NCBI RefSeq assembly: GCF_014873495.1
Contig: NZ_JADBGF010000001.1
Span: 9,486,001 to 9,550,000 of the forward strand
DNA: 64,000 bases
Direction: 5' to 3'
Source of the DNA: Streptomyces stelliscabiei
Lineage (GTDB): Bacteria > Actinomycetota > Actinomycetes > Streptomycetales > Streptomycetaceae
Positions 43,060-50,547 of the stretch are shown here, piece by piece. A program made the translations under genes and the position numbers. Below the pieces are notes generated by a model. The model had not been told where the DNA came from. It searched no databases and worked only from the letters and a program-made list of their open reading frames with translations. How positions within the stretch are numbered: position 1 is the stretch's first letter; each line of letters opens with the position of its first letter.

Positions 43060-43087
43060 GGGGCCCGTACCCCTCGGTACGGGCCCC
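43060..43087 (-). terminator. 12-bp hairpin in helicase 5' UTR / after repair genes
   Basis: Perfect 12-bp arms (43060-43071, 43076-43087) with a 4-nt loop, 45 bp past the polynucleotide kinase stop. It could terminate the repair operon. A -10-like TAAAAT on the minus strand (43115-43110) would start a helicase message whose 5' UTR contains this hairpin, so it might instead control helicase expression. Confidence 0.6.
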
Positions 43088-43131
43088 AACGCTGTCGAAG
43101 CGTGCCCCCATTTTACCAGCGGGCCCACCGG

Positions 43132-44052
43132 CTAGAAGCTGCCGTAGTTGACCTGCCAGGTCGGCAGTCCCATCCGGCGCCACACGGCGACCACCCGGTC
43201 ACGGTCGTCGAGGGAGACCCGCACGGCGAAGCGGTGGCGTACATGCCGGTCGAACAGCTCCGCCTTGACCACGTCGTCGCGGCGTTGGTCGCCCGCGGCG
43301 CGCATCCACAGCTCGTCGTACGGCACCTCGTGCGCCCGCAGCCACGCCTCCGTCCGGCCCCGGTGCTCCTCACCGCGGCCCGAGAGCAGGACGACGACAT
43401 CGCCGTCCGCGCCGCGGAAGGAGCGCAGCGCCCCGCGCACCGACACGTTCAGCAGGTCCTCCTCGCAGCGCGTGAAGTCGTAGGCGCCCCGGTCGCCCCG
43501 GAGGGCGAGCGTGCCGTCGATGTCGCACAGCACCGCCGAGGGGAGCGCCGGGTCGGCGATGTACGGCTCCACGGGGGCCTGGTCGTTCAGCCACTCCGCG
43601 GTGAGCCGCCAGCCACCCCGGCGGGACTTCTCGTGCTTGTCGGCGAGGATCCGGATGATCTCCTCGCCGACCGGCCGCTCCCGCTCGGCGTCACGGCGCA
43701 GGCACTCCTCCACCGGTACGTCGGTGAAGTCGTGCACGACGAAGGTGGCCAGCCCCGCCACGGCCGCCTTGAGCCGCTTCGGGATGTGCGGCGTCATGTG
43801 CGTGTTGTCCACCACGACGTCGAAACCGTCGTCCACGGCCGCCCGGACCGCCGCGTCCTGGATCGCCAGCACGGTCTGCTCGTGTGCGTACGACCGACGC
43901 CCGGCACCCTCCGGCAGCGGCACGTCGAGCATCGCCCGCAGATCGTCGAGGTTGACGCGGCGCAGCCGCCCCTCGGACTCCGCCTGCAGCTTGCGCGCGG
44001 CGGTCGTCTTCCCCGAAGCGGGCAGGCCCGTCATGACATGTACCACGGGCAC
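43132..44052 (-). CDS. Polynucleotide 5'-kinase / 3'-phosphatase (T4 Pnkp-like)
   Basis: A 306-aa two-domain nucleic acid end-healing enzyme. The N-terminal P-loop kinase domain has MTGLPASGKTT (Lys15) and VVDNTHMTPH; the C-terminal HAD phosphatase domain begins at LCDIDGTLALRG with Asp177 and Asp179, followed by LLSGRGEEHRGRTEAWL. The kinase-phosphatase order is that of T4 Pnkp, which turns 2',3'-cyclic phosphate/5'-OH breaks into ligatable ends. It starts 2 bp after the RNA ligase stop, so the two genes form a repair operon. Confidence 0.9.
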   Translation of the reverse strand: MPVVHVMTGLPASGKTTAARKLQAESEGRLRRVNLDDLRAMLDVPLPEGAGRRSYAHEQTVLAIQDAAVRAAVDDGFDVVVDNTHMTPHIPKRLKAAVAGLATFVVHDFTDVPVEECLRRDAERERPVGEEIIRILADKHEKSRRGGWRLTAEWLNDQAPVEPYIADPALPSAVLCDIDGTLALRGDRGAYDFTRCEEDLLNVSVRGALRSFRGADGDVVVLLSGRGEEHRGRTEAWLRAHEVPYDELWMRAAGDQRRDDVVKAELFDRHVRHRFAVRVSLDDRDRVVAVWRRMGLPTWQVNYGSF

Positions 44053-44054
44053 GG

Positions 44055-45263
44055 TCAGTTCTCCTCGTCGTTCTTGAAGGGGTCGGACGCCTCCGGCCGG
44101 GTGGAACGGTACGTCACGAGTGCGGTGGGCCGGCCGTCCAGCCGCAGGAACATGGCGGGGCGCACGGCCGCGTCGGGCAGCTCCCGCACCGCGCGGGCGA
44201 AGGCGCCCCGGTCGCCGGTGAGCGGGGCGAGGGAGCGGAACGCCTCGTCGATCGCCCGCTCGCGGTCCTCCACCTGCTTCTCGATGCCCGCGACGACCGC
44301 GCGCACCCAGGCGTCGAACTCGTCGGGCACCTGCTCCAGCAGCGCGTCCAGGGGCCGGCCACCGGAGGCGACGACGTCCGCGGCCGAGCAGTTCAGCGCC
44401 TGCGCCACCTGCTGGGCGGGCAGACCCGCGAACCGCTGGATGCCGTGACCGCGCCAGATGTCCCGCTCGGTCACGCCGGTGAGCACCTTGTGGAGCCGAA
44501 CGTACTCGGCGAACTTGGCCTTCGCCCGGACACCCGAGGCGAAGCGCAGCACGAAGCCCTCCGCGTCGGTGCCGGTGGCGTCCGTCCCGCCCGGCAGCCG
44601 GTTGCCCTCCGTCATGGCCAGCAGTTCGGTGAGCGGCACGGCGGGCCGGACGGTGACGACCGAGCCGATGCCGCGCCAGCCGGTCGCGGCCTCCGCCAGG
44701 GGGACCTCGGTGCCGTCCTTGGCGAACGCGGCCAGCAGCACCACGTCACGCCGGTCGCCGTAGTCCACGACGATCCGGTTCTCCGGGTACAGGATCTCGG
44801 CGAGGTAGGTCACCCCCGGTACGAGACCGGAGGTGTCCTTGCCGTCGAGCAGCCGCTGCGCCCAGGTCGCCTGCACACTGACGAACGAGCCCTTGGACGC
44901 GACCCGCCACCGGCCGGCGTAGTGGAACACCACCGCCAGACTGCCGTCGACCTTGTCGTACACCTCGAACGGCTCGTCGGGGAGACCGGGGGCGTACGGC
45001 TGACCGGACTCGTGTTCACCGACGTTGAAGAACTTCGGCAGCGGCAGCGCGACGATCTCACCGGTGACGTCGTCGGCCACGAGACCGCGGCAGCGCGTGG
45101 TCACCCGGTTCCACACCCGCTCGTACTGGCACGTCCGCGTGTACGTGTAGAGGGACAGCGGCAGTTCCGGGTGCGACTTGCGCGTGACGTGCCCCGCGTC
45201 GAGCGCCGCGGCCAACTCCTGCGGCGGCAGCAGCTCATGAAGAGTCAGGTGGTCCTGGCTCAT
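44055..45263 (-). CDS. RNA ligase, T4 Rnl1 (RnlA)-like
   Basis: A 402-aa ATP-dependent RNA ligase. Nucleotidyltransferase motifs: YDKVDGSL with the adenylated Lys104 (motif I), ASKGSF (III), AEGFVLRF (IV) and VRAKAKFAEYV (V). The N-terminal CRGLVAD with RVTTRCRG-like block and LPKFFNVGEH is typical of the T4 Rnl1 family, which seals breaks in tRNA anticodon loops. The C-terminal ~150 residues are helical. GGGGAGGAA precedes the ATG. First gene of the repair operon. Confidence 0.9.
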   Translation of the reverse strand: MSQDHLTLHELLPPQELAAALDAGHVTRKSHPELPLSLYTYTRTCQYERVWNRVTTRCRGLVADDVTGEIVALPLPKFFNVGEHESGQPYAPGLPDEPFEVYDKVDGSLAVVFHYAGRWRVASKGSFVSVQATWAQRLLDGKDTSGLVPGVTYLAEILYPENRIVVDYGDRRDVVLLAAFAKDGTEVPLAEAATGWRGIGSVVTVRPAVPLTELLAMTEGNRLPGGTDATGTDAEGFVLRFASGVRAKAKFAEYVRLHKVLTGVTERDIWRGHGIQRFAGLPAQQVAQALNCSAADVVASGGRPLDALLEQVPDEFDAWVRAVVAGIEKQVEDRERAIDEAFRSLAPLTGDRGAFARAVRELPDAAVRPAMFLRLDGRPTALVTYRSTRPEASDPFKNDEEN

Positions 45264-45284
45264 GTGTTCCTCCCCTTGCTGGTC

Positions 45285-45297
45285 CCTGATTGTCAGG
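45285..45297. promoter_or_regulatory. Small inverted repeat upstream of RNA ligase
   Basis: CCTGA-TTG-TCAGG, 22 bp upstream of the ligase ATG. It may be an operator or chance. Confidence 0.25.
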
Positions 45298-45325
45298 TGG
45301 GGGAGGCCCGTGCGGAAACCGGATT

Positions 45326-45511
45326 TCAGCGGTCGCTCGGCGCCTCCCGGTGTGGCGCCCCCTGCGGGGACAGCGTCAGGCGCGGCCAGGTGCGGATGTC
45401 GCGGCGCAGTTGACGGTCGTGCGTGGCAACGACGACGGCCGCGTCGGTGGCGTGCGGGGCGTCGGTGAGTTCGTCGACGAGGGCGATCGAGAGGTGACTG
45501 ATCGGCTCGTA
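45326..45511 (-). pseudogene. ABC-F ATPase C-terminal remnant
   Basis: The minus frame reads YEPISHLSIALVDELTDA and ATDAAVVVATHDRQLRRDI, the end of the second ATPase module of an ABC-F protein (normally DEPTNHLS..., then VVVxHDR). Upstream of the EP dipeptide the match stops and the frame becomes unrelated. Only about 50 residues remain. ABC-F proteins protect ribosomes against antibiotics. Confidence 0.7.
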
Positions 45512-45672
45512 CGTAGTCCTCCGCGGCCGGGGTGCCGGCGCACCGCCACGGCCGCCAACACCGTGCACATGGACGCCGTGCGCCCCTCCCGTCTGCGGGT
45601 GTGGCTGGAGGGCGGAGCCGCCGCGCTCGGATAGCCGGACCCGCCGGGCGGAACGCCCGTCCCGTCCGGTCC
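45512..45672. other. Gap without recognisable gene
   Basis: Sequence between the ABC-F remnant and the acyltransferase stop. A plus-strand frame ends at 45634 but has no family match. Together with the remnant this makes an otherwise gene-free stretch of about 410 bp. Confidence 0.4.
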
Positions 45673-46335
45673 TCACGCGGCGAGCGCGGCCGGTTCGCCG
45701 AGGTGGGCGGCCGCCGTGCGCCAGGCGGCCGTCACCGCGGCATGAGCCTGCCGCGTGTCACCGGCGTGGCCACCGGTGAGGGTGAACGGTGTTCCGACGT
45801 GGACGTGCAGACCGGGGCGGCGCAGAGGGGCGGTGACCAGCCCCGCGAGCTGTTTGGCCGGGCTTCCCGAGGTGACCCGGCGGGCGCCGGCCTGGCCGAC
45901 CGGGACGACGGGCGCGCCGGTGCGTGCGGCCAGCCGGGCCAGGCCGCTGCGGAACGTACCGGGCGCGGCCTCGGCGGAGTCGGTGCGCGTCGGGATCCCG
46001 CCCTCGGCGTAGATGAGGATCGTCCGGCCCCGCTCCAGCGCGGCGGCGGCGAGGTCGAGCGCGTCGGCGGCGCGCGGGCCGCCCCGGTGCACGGGCACGT
46101 AGCCCTCGCGGGAGAGCGCGCGGCCGAGCAGCGGGATCCGCCACAGGCCCGCGGCACCCAGGGCGACCGGCTGGACGCCGAGCCGGTGCAGTGCCGCGAG
46201 CACCACGGCGGGATCGGCGAGCGAGGTGTGGTTGGCGACGACGATGCTGCCCGGCGCCACGGCGGTCCCGGCTTCGACGGTCACCGTGAGACGTCCGACG
46301 GCGGGGACCAGGACATCGGCGAGGCGGCTGAACAT
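45673..46335 (-). CDS. Lysophospholipid acyltransferase (PlsC-like)
   Basis: A 220-aa membrane-associated acyltransferase. Block I is NHTSLADPAV (NHxxxxD variant with the catalytic His), block II GLWRIPLLGRALSREGYVPVHRG, block III ILIYAEGGIPTR, and block IV VPVGQAG. It would transfer an acyl group to a lysophospholipid or related alcohol. ATG 46335 follows AGGAGATGCC. Confidence 0.85.
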   Translation of the reverse strand: MFSRLADVLVPAVGRLTVTVEAGTAVAPGSIVVANHTSLADPAVVLAALHRLGVQPVALGAAGLWRIPLLGRALSREGYVPVHRGGPRAADALDLAAAALERGRTILIYAEGGIPTRTDSAEAAPGTFRSGLARLAARTGAPVVPVGQAGARRVTSGSPAKQLAGLVTAPLRRPGLHVHVGTPFTLTGGHAGDTRQAHAAVTAAWRTAAAHLGEPAALAA

Positions 46336-46408
46336 GGCATCTCCTGTACGTGACGAGGCAGACCCCCATCGTCGGCGCGCCCGCCGCACGGATCCTGAGT
46401 GCGCGTAC

Positions 46409-47239
46409 TCAATCGCGGGTGCGGCCGTACCCAGACGGCACCGGCCTGCGTCCCCAGGCCGAGATCATCGGGGAGGTCGCCAGGTCCAGGTCGCCCGCCG
46501 TGATGTTGGCGAGATGGGTGTCGATCTCCGACGGCGTCGCGTGGCCCCCCGCCACCAGCCGGTCCCGGACCTGGCGCACGGTGGCCGCCTCCAGCGCCGC
46601 GCAGGCGGGGCCCGTGACGGGGAAGTAGGCGTCCGCCCGGACGTCGGTCAGCCCCGTCTCACGCAGCAGGCGGGGGAGGCGGCGGCCGTAGGACAGCTCC
46701 GCGCCGCGCTCGGCGAGGAGCCGGCGGAAGCCGTGGCGGAGCTTGTTGGCCAGCCGCTGTCGCGGGCCGGATTCGTCCGGGCAGATCAGGGGCTGGAGCG
46801 CGGGGTCGGCGTCCTCCAGCAGCAGCCACCCGCCGGGCCGCAGGGCATCGGCCATCACACGCAGGGCCCGTTCGCGGTCGGCGACGTGGACGAGGACCAG
46901 CCGGGCGTGGACCAGGTCGAAGGGGCCCTGCGGGGGCTCGTCCACGGCGACGTCGTGACGGCGCGGCTCGACCTGCGGCGCGGCCGCGGCGGCCAGCCAG
47001 GAGGTGTCGATGTCGGTCGCCAGGACGTGCCCCGTGGGCCCCACCCGCTCGGCGAGGCCCCGCACCACCGAGGGACCGCCGGCGCCCACCTCCCAGCAGC
47101 GCCAGCCGGGCGCGATCCCGAGGTCGTCGATGTGCCGGAAGGTGGAGGCGTCGAACAGGGCCGCGAGGGCGTCGAACCGCTCGCCCGCCTCGGCCTGGCG
47201 GTTGTCGAGGAGGTAGCCGTCGTCGGCGCTCTGGCTCAT
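46409..47239 (-). CDS. Class I SAM-dependent methyltransferase
   Basis: A 276-aa methyltransferase: CWEVGAGGPSVVRGLAERV (motif I), VLATDIDTSWL (II), FDLVHARLVLVHVADRERALRVMADALRPGGWLLLED (III). The C-terminal part (ANKLRHGFRRLLAERGAELSYGRRLPRLLRE) is typical of small-molecule methyltransferases. GGGGG precedes the ATG. Acceptor unknown. Confidence 0.88.
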   Translation of the reverse strand: MSQSADDGYLLDNRQAEAGERFDALAALFDASTFRHIDDLGIAPGWRCWEVGAGGPSVVRGLAERVGPTGHVLATDIDTSWLAAAAAPQVEPRRHDVAVDEPPQGPFDLVHARLVLVHVADRERALRVMADALRPGGWLLLEDADPALQPLICPDESGPRQRLANKLRHGFRRLLAERGAELSYGRRLPRLLRETGLTDVRADAYFPVTGPACAALEAATVRQVRDRLVAGGHATPSEIDTHLANITAGDLDLATSPMISAWGRRPVPSGYGRTRD

Positions 47240-47471
47240 CCCCCGATCATGACACCGCCCCGCCGCGCCGGGTGCCCGCACGAGAACCAGCAGTCGTACG
47301 CGCTCTGGCTCGGACATCGGCCCCTGTGTCAGCGCCCCGCCCACCCGGCCGTGCCCGCATCCGACCAGCCTCCCCGACACGCCGATCCTGCCGGGGAGGA
47401 GCAGCCCTGCCCTTGCCTGATCTATCGATTGTCGATAGTTTTCTATCGCTGATCGAGTGAAGGAGGGTGTC
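47240..47471. promoter_or_regulatory. Divergent promoter region
   Basis: 232 bp between the methyltransferase and the DUF2975 gene. No gene. It contains the palindrome at 47422-47438 and an AT-rich stretch, TAGTTTTCTATCG. Confidence 0.45.
47422..47438. promoter_or_regulatory. Palindrome upstream of DUF2975 gene
   Basis: CTATCGA-TTG-TCGATAG, a perfect 7-bp inverted repeat 34 bp before the start, with a further CTATCG half-site at 47443-47448. Likely operator of the (now broken) XRE partner or of a relative elsewhere in the genome. Confidence 0.55.
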
Positions 47472-47969
47472 GTGGGGAAGCTGACGGTGCTGGCGCTGCG
47501 TGCCGTGATCGTGGGGTTGTTCGTCGGTTCGCTGTTCGTGCAGGGGGTGATGGTGCCGTTGCTGGCCGCCGATCTCGACGGTCTCGACGCGGACGCGGCG
47601 CATGTGCGCACGCCGGTCCTCGTGATCGTGGTGCTGGGCGTGGTGACGGTCCAGGTCGTGCTGGTCTGTGTGTGGCGCCTGGTGACGATGGTCCGGCGGG
47701 ACACCGTCTTCTCCCACGCCGCCTTCCGGTACGTGCACGGGGTGATCGGCGCGATGGTGGCGGCGGCGCTCCTGGTGTTCGCGCTCGGTGTGGTCCTGGC
47801 GCCCGGCGAGGCCGTGGCCCCCGGCGTCGTGCTCCTGCTGGGCGGTGTCGGCCTCGCGGTGCTGGGGATGGCGCTCATCGTCCTCGTCCTGCGGCTGCTG
47901 CTCGCCAAGGCCGTCACCCGCGACATCGAGGCGACGCACCTGCGGGCCGAGCTGGCCGAGGTCATCTGA
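47472..47969 (+). CDS. DUF2975 membrane protein
   Basis: A 165-aa protein with four predicted membrane helices (VIVGLFVGSLFVQG, TPVLVIVVLGVVTVQVVLVCVW, VIGAMVAAALLVFALGVVLA, VVLLLGGVGLAVLGMALIVLVLRLLL). The DUF2975 family is usually encoded with a small XRE-type regulator, as here. AAGGAGGG lies 4 bp before GTG 47472. Function unknown. The stop overlaps the start of the XRE remnant (TGATG). Confidence 0.85.
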   Translation: MGKLTVLALRAVIVGLFVGSLFVQGVMVPLLAADLDGLDADAAHVRTPVLVIVVLGVVTVQVVLVCVWRLVTMVRRDTVFSHAAFRYVHGVIGAMVAAALLVFALGVVLAPGEAVAPGVVLLLGGVGLAVLGMALIVLVLRLLLAKAVTRDIEATHLRAELAEVI

Positions 47970-48075
47970 TGCCGATCGCCGTCGACATCGACGTGATGCC
48001 GGCGAAGCGGAAGACGTCCGTGGGCGAACCGGCGCTCGAATGCCGGCCAGGGACCTGCTGAAGTGGGAGACATGA
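47969..48075 (+). pseudogene. XRE/YozG-like regulator with internal deletion and frameshift
   Basis: The frame starts like the small XRE regulators paired with DUF2975 (MPIAVDIDVM..AKRK..VGE) and then jumps straight to the C-terminal motif ALECRPG, so about 34 codons holding the DNA-recognition helices are missing. After CRPG one base is lost: the next frame continues DLLKWET-stop, the normal C-terminus. It cannot bind DNA as an XRE protein. Confidence 0.8.
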
Positions 48076-48575
48076 CCGGCCCCGCAGGACGCCCGCTGCT
48101 CTTCCTCGACGTCGACGGCACGCTCCTGCCCTATGGCGGCGGGCGGCACCCGTCGGCGGCCCAGGAGTGGGGCCCCTGGCAGCACACGTCGAATCCCCAG
48201 CCGGCGAGGATCGACCTCACCCATGGACCGCGCCTGCTGCGGCTGCCCTGCGAGCTGATGTGGGCCACCGCGTGGATGCACGACGCCAACGAGGTGATCG
48301 CCCCGCTGCTCGGACTGCCGGCGCTCCCCGTCGTTGACCTGCCGGAGTGCCCGGAGGAGGACCACGCCGATCTGCTGCACTGGAAGACGCGCGCCCTGGT
48401 CCGGGAGGCGGCCGGGCGCCCGTTCGTCTGGGTCGACGACGAGATCACCGGCCTCGACCGCGCCTGGGTGTCACGGCATCACCCGGGGCGGGCCCTCCTC
48501 CACCGCGTCACGTCCGAGGTGGGGATGACACCAGCCGATTTCACGGTGCTCCAGGCGTGGTCGGCCGCTGTGTAG
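48072..48575 (+). CDS. HAD-like hydrolase domain protein
   Basis: A 167-aa protein with the HAD motif I FLDVDGTLLPYG (nucleophile Asp-x-Asp) and WVDDEITGLDRAWVSRH as motif IV acid pair. Small HAD proteins of this actinomycete type are putative phosphatases; no cap domain is visible. The ATG (48072) overlaps the ancestral stop of the XRE remnant (ATGA) and has GGGAGA nearby. Confidence 0.8.
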   Translation: MTGPAGRPLLFLDVDGTLLPYGGGRHPSAAQEWGPWQHTSNPQPARIDLTHGPRLLRLPCELMWATAWMHDANEVIAPLLGLPALPVVDLPECPEEDHADLLHWKTRALVREAAGRPFVWVDDEITGLDRAWVSRHHPGRALLHRVTSEVGMTPADFTVLQAWSAAV

Positions 48576-48605
48576 CGGCCGGCCCCTCGGAGGGTTCGAG
48601 CCGTC

Positions 48606-48639
48606 GGGCGCGGGCTCCTGTCCTACGGAGCCCGCGCCC
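48606..48639. terminator. Perfect 13-bp bidirectional hairpin
   Basis: Arms 48606-48618 and 48627-48639 with an 8-nt loop, between the convergent HAD and GH93-like genes. Confidence 0.75.
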
Positions 48640-48660
48640 TCGGCACGGATGCACGGCCCG

Positions 48661-50463
48661 CTAGGGGACGAGCTTCCAGTCCTGTGAGCCGTCCGTGATG
48701 GCGCTCTGCAGGGTGAGGGGTGCGTCGGCGGACGCGCCGGTCAGGTAGAGGTCCTTGTTCTTGACCGACTGCAACTTGACGTGACCGTTCGCGGACGGGA
48801 CGACGCTCCACGTGCCCGTGGCGCTGTCGTCGACCCACTGGCCGATGCGCTGGCCGGCCGTCGCACTGCCCGTCCAGATCGACGCCGCCCGGCCGCCCGA
48901 CTTGTTGAGCAGGGTCACCCCGCCTCCGGACTTCGTGACGACGTGCCAGTACTGGGTGGCCGGGTCGGCCGCCGTTCCGGCGTCCTCCAGGACGACGTCG
49001 GGGACGTCGCCGTTGCCGATGTTCGCGTCGGTGCTGTTGTTGCCCGTGCCGATCACCTGGCCGGTCTTCCGGTTCACCAACTGCCGGTAGGCGCCGGCGG
49101 AGTGACCGAGGTCGACCTCGGCGTGCGCGATGACCGACGTGCCCTGGTTGTTGAGGATCACGACGCGGCCGGTGCCGTCCACGTACTGCAGGTTGCGGCT
49201 GTAGCCGGCCCGCGAGGTCGTCTGGTACTCCTTCCACACCCCGTCGGAGCGTCCGCTGTCGTTCATCCAGACGCTGCCGCTTCCGGCCGCGTTGTAGACC
49301 AGGCGCCCGTCGGGGAGCCGGATGAGGACCGGACTGCCGCCTCCCGCCAGGGGACGCGAGCCGGCGACGACCGGCAGGGCGTCGACGCCCATTCCGGTGG
49401 GGGAGCCCTGGAAGAACTTCAGCGGGTCGTTCGCGATCCGGTACCGGGTGTTGGCACCGCCGCCCCAGTACTCGTAGGTGAGCAGCCACTTCTCGTCGGC
49501 CGTCGGGACGAGGTTCGTCATGCCGGGCCGGCCGCCGCCGATCTCCGTCTTGCCACCGCCCATGTCCTCGGTCAGACCGGCGATGTCGACGACCGGCTCG
49601 CTCCACTTCCTGCTCCTGCCGTTCCAGGTCCTGTGGACCAGGATCTGGCCGTGCGAGTCCTTGGCGGTGTCGTTCGCCGGGTCGAGCTTCGGGACGCCGG
49701 TGACCGGATCGAAGCCGATGTAGTCGTTCTCGTCGGAGTAGTAGCAGACGAGCTTGTTCTTGCGGACCGTCAGGTACGGCTCCCACAGGGGATCGACCTG
49801 CTTGTACGTGTTCGCCTTCGCGATGTTCTGCCCGACCGCCCCCGCGCTGCCGCCCTGCCGGCCGCCGGTCGCGACGACGTTGACCACCTGCCAGGTCGTG
49901 CCGCCGTCGGTGCTGGAGTACAGGGCGATCGCCATGTCCTCGCGGTCCCCGTCGTTGGACGGCGTCCAGTTCGGGTCGGCGGCCTTGTGCTCCTTGTAGT
50001 ACTGGTCGTCGCCCGACACGACACTCGCCAGCAGCAGCGTGCCCGCCTTCAGGTCGCCGACGCGGTCCGGAAGCACGTACAGGAACGGGTTCGTCCAGTT
50101 GCTGGTGTACTTCGCGAACGCGGGATCGTCGGACAGGTACGCCGGGGCCTTGACCTCGGACAGCGGCTGCCAGGTCGTACCGTCGTCGTCGCTCGTGTAG
50201 ACCGGCAGGGTCTGCCGGTCGGCGCTCTTCGTCGCCGTCACGACGGTGGACTTCTCGAACGACGCGACCAGACGACCGCCGGGCAGCTGCGCCGACTTGG
50301 GGTAGACCGCGCAGTTCCCGCGCCCCTTGAGGCAGGGTTCGCCGCCGAGCTGGTACACGGTCCCGCCCGTCGGGGCGTAGGCCTGGGCGGTCATGGGAAT
50401 CGTGAGCATCGCCGATGCTCCGACGACGCCGCCCAGCGCTCTGCCGAGTCTTCTTCTGTGCAC
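48661..50463 (-). CDS. Secreted sialidase-fold glycoside hydrolase, GH93-like, with ricin-type lectin domain
   Basis: A 600-aa exported protein. Signal peptide about 1-28 ending in AQA; a beta-propeller catalytic domain (about 35-440) with Asp-box-like repeats (SDDDGTTW, SSTDGGTTW) and WEPYLTV, resembling exo-1,5-alpha-L-arabinanases of family GH93; and a C-terminal beta-trefoil (about 445-600) with ricin/CBM13-type repeats (QYWHVVT, GTWSVVPS, QDWKLV). GTG 50463 is preferred because AAGGAG lies 5 bp upstream. In the context of GH42 and a sugar ABC transporter it likely releases arabino-oligosaccharides, but sialidase-fold enzymes are hard to tell apart by eye. Confidence 0.7.
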   Translation of the reverse strand: MHRRRLGRALGGVVGASAMLTIPMTAQAYAPTGGTVYQLGGEPCLKGRGNCAVYPKSAQLPGGRLVASFEKSTVVTATKSADRQTLPVYTSDDDGTTWQPLSEVKAPAYLSDDPAFAKYTSNWTNPFLYVLPDRVGDLKAGTLLLASVVSGDDQYYKEHKAADPNWTPSNDGDREDMAIALYSSTDGGTTWQVVNVVATGGRQGGSAGAVGQNIAKANTYKQVDPLWEPYLTVRKNKLVCYYSDENDYIGFDPVTGVPKLDPANDTAKDSHGQILVHRTWNGRSRKWSEPVVDIAGLTEDMGGGKTEIGGGRPGMTNLVPTADEKWLLTYEYWGGGANTRYRIANDPLKFFQGSPTGMGVDALPVVAGSRPLAGGGSPVLIRLPDGRLVYNAAGSGSVWMNDSGRSDGVWKEYQTTSRAGYSRNLQYVDGTGRVVILNNQGTSVIAHAEVDLGHSAGAYRQLVNRKTGQVIGTGNNSTDANIGNGDVPDVVLEDAGTAADPATQYWHVVTKSGGGVTLLNKSGGRAASIWTGSATAGQRIGQWVDDSATGTWSVVPSANGHVKLQSVKNKDLYLTGASADAPLTLQSAITDGSQDWKLVP

Positions 50464-50547
50464 AACCACTCCTTCGGGGATGGAACAGGACGGACGATGG
50501 GGTCGGGACCGGTGTCAGGGGCCCGTAGCGGCCTCAGGCCTCAGGCC

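Noticed and set aside
45290..45634. Plus-strand 114-codon frame in the ABC-F remnant region
   Set aside because: No motif or ribosome binding site, and the minus strand carries recognisable ABC-F sequence across the same bases.
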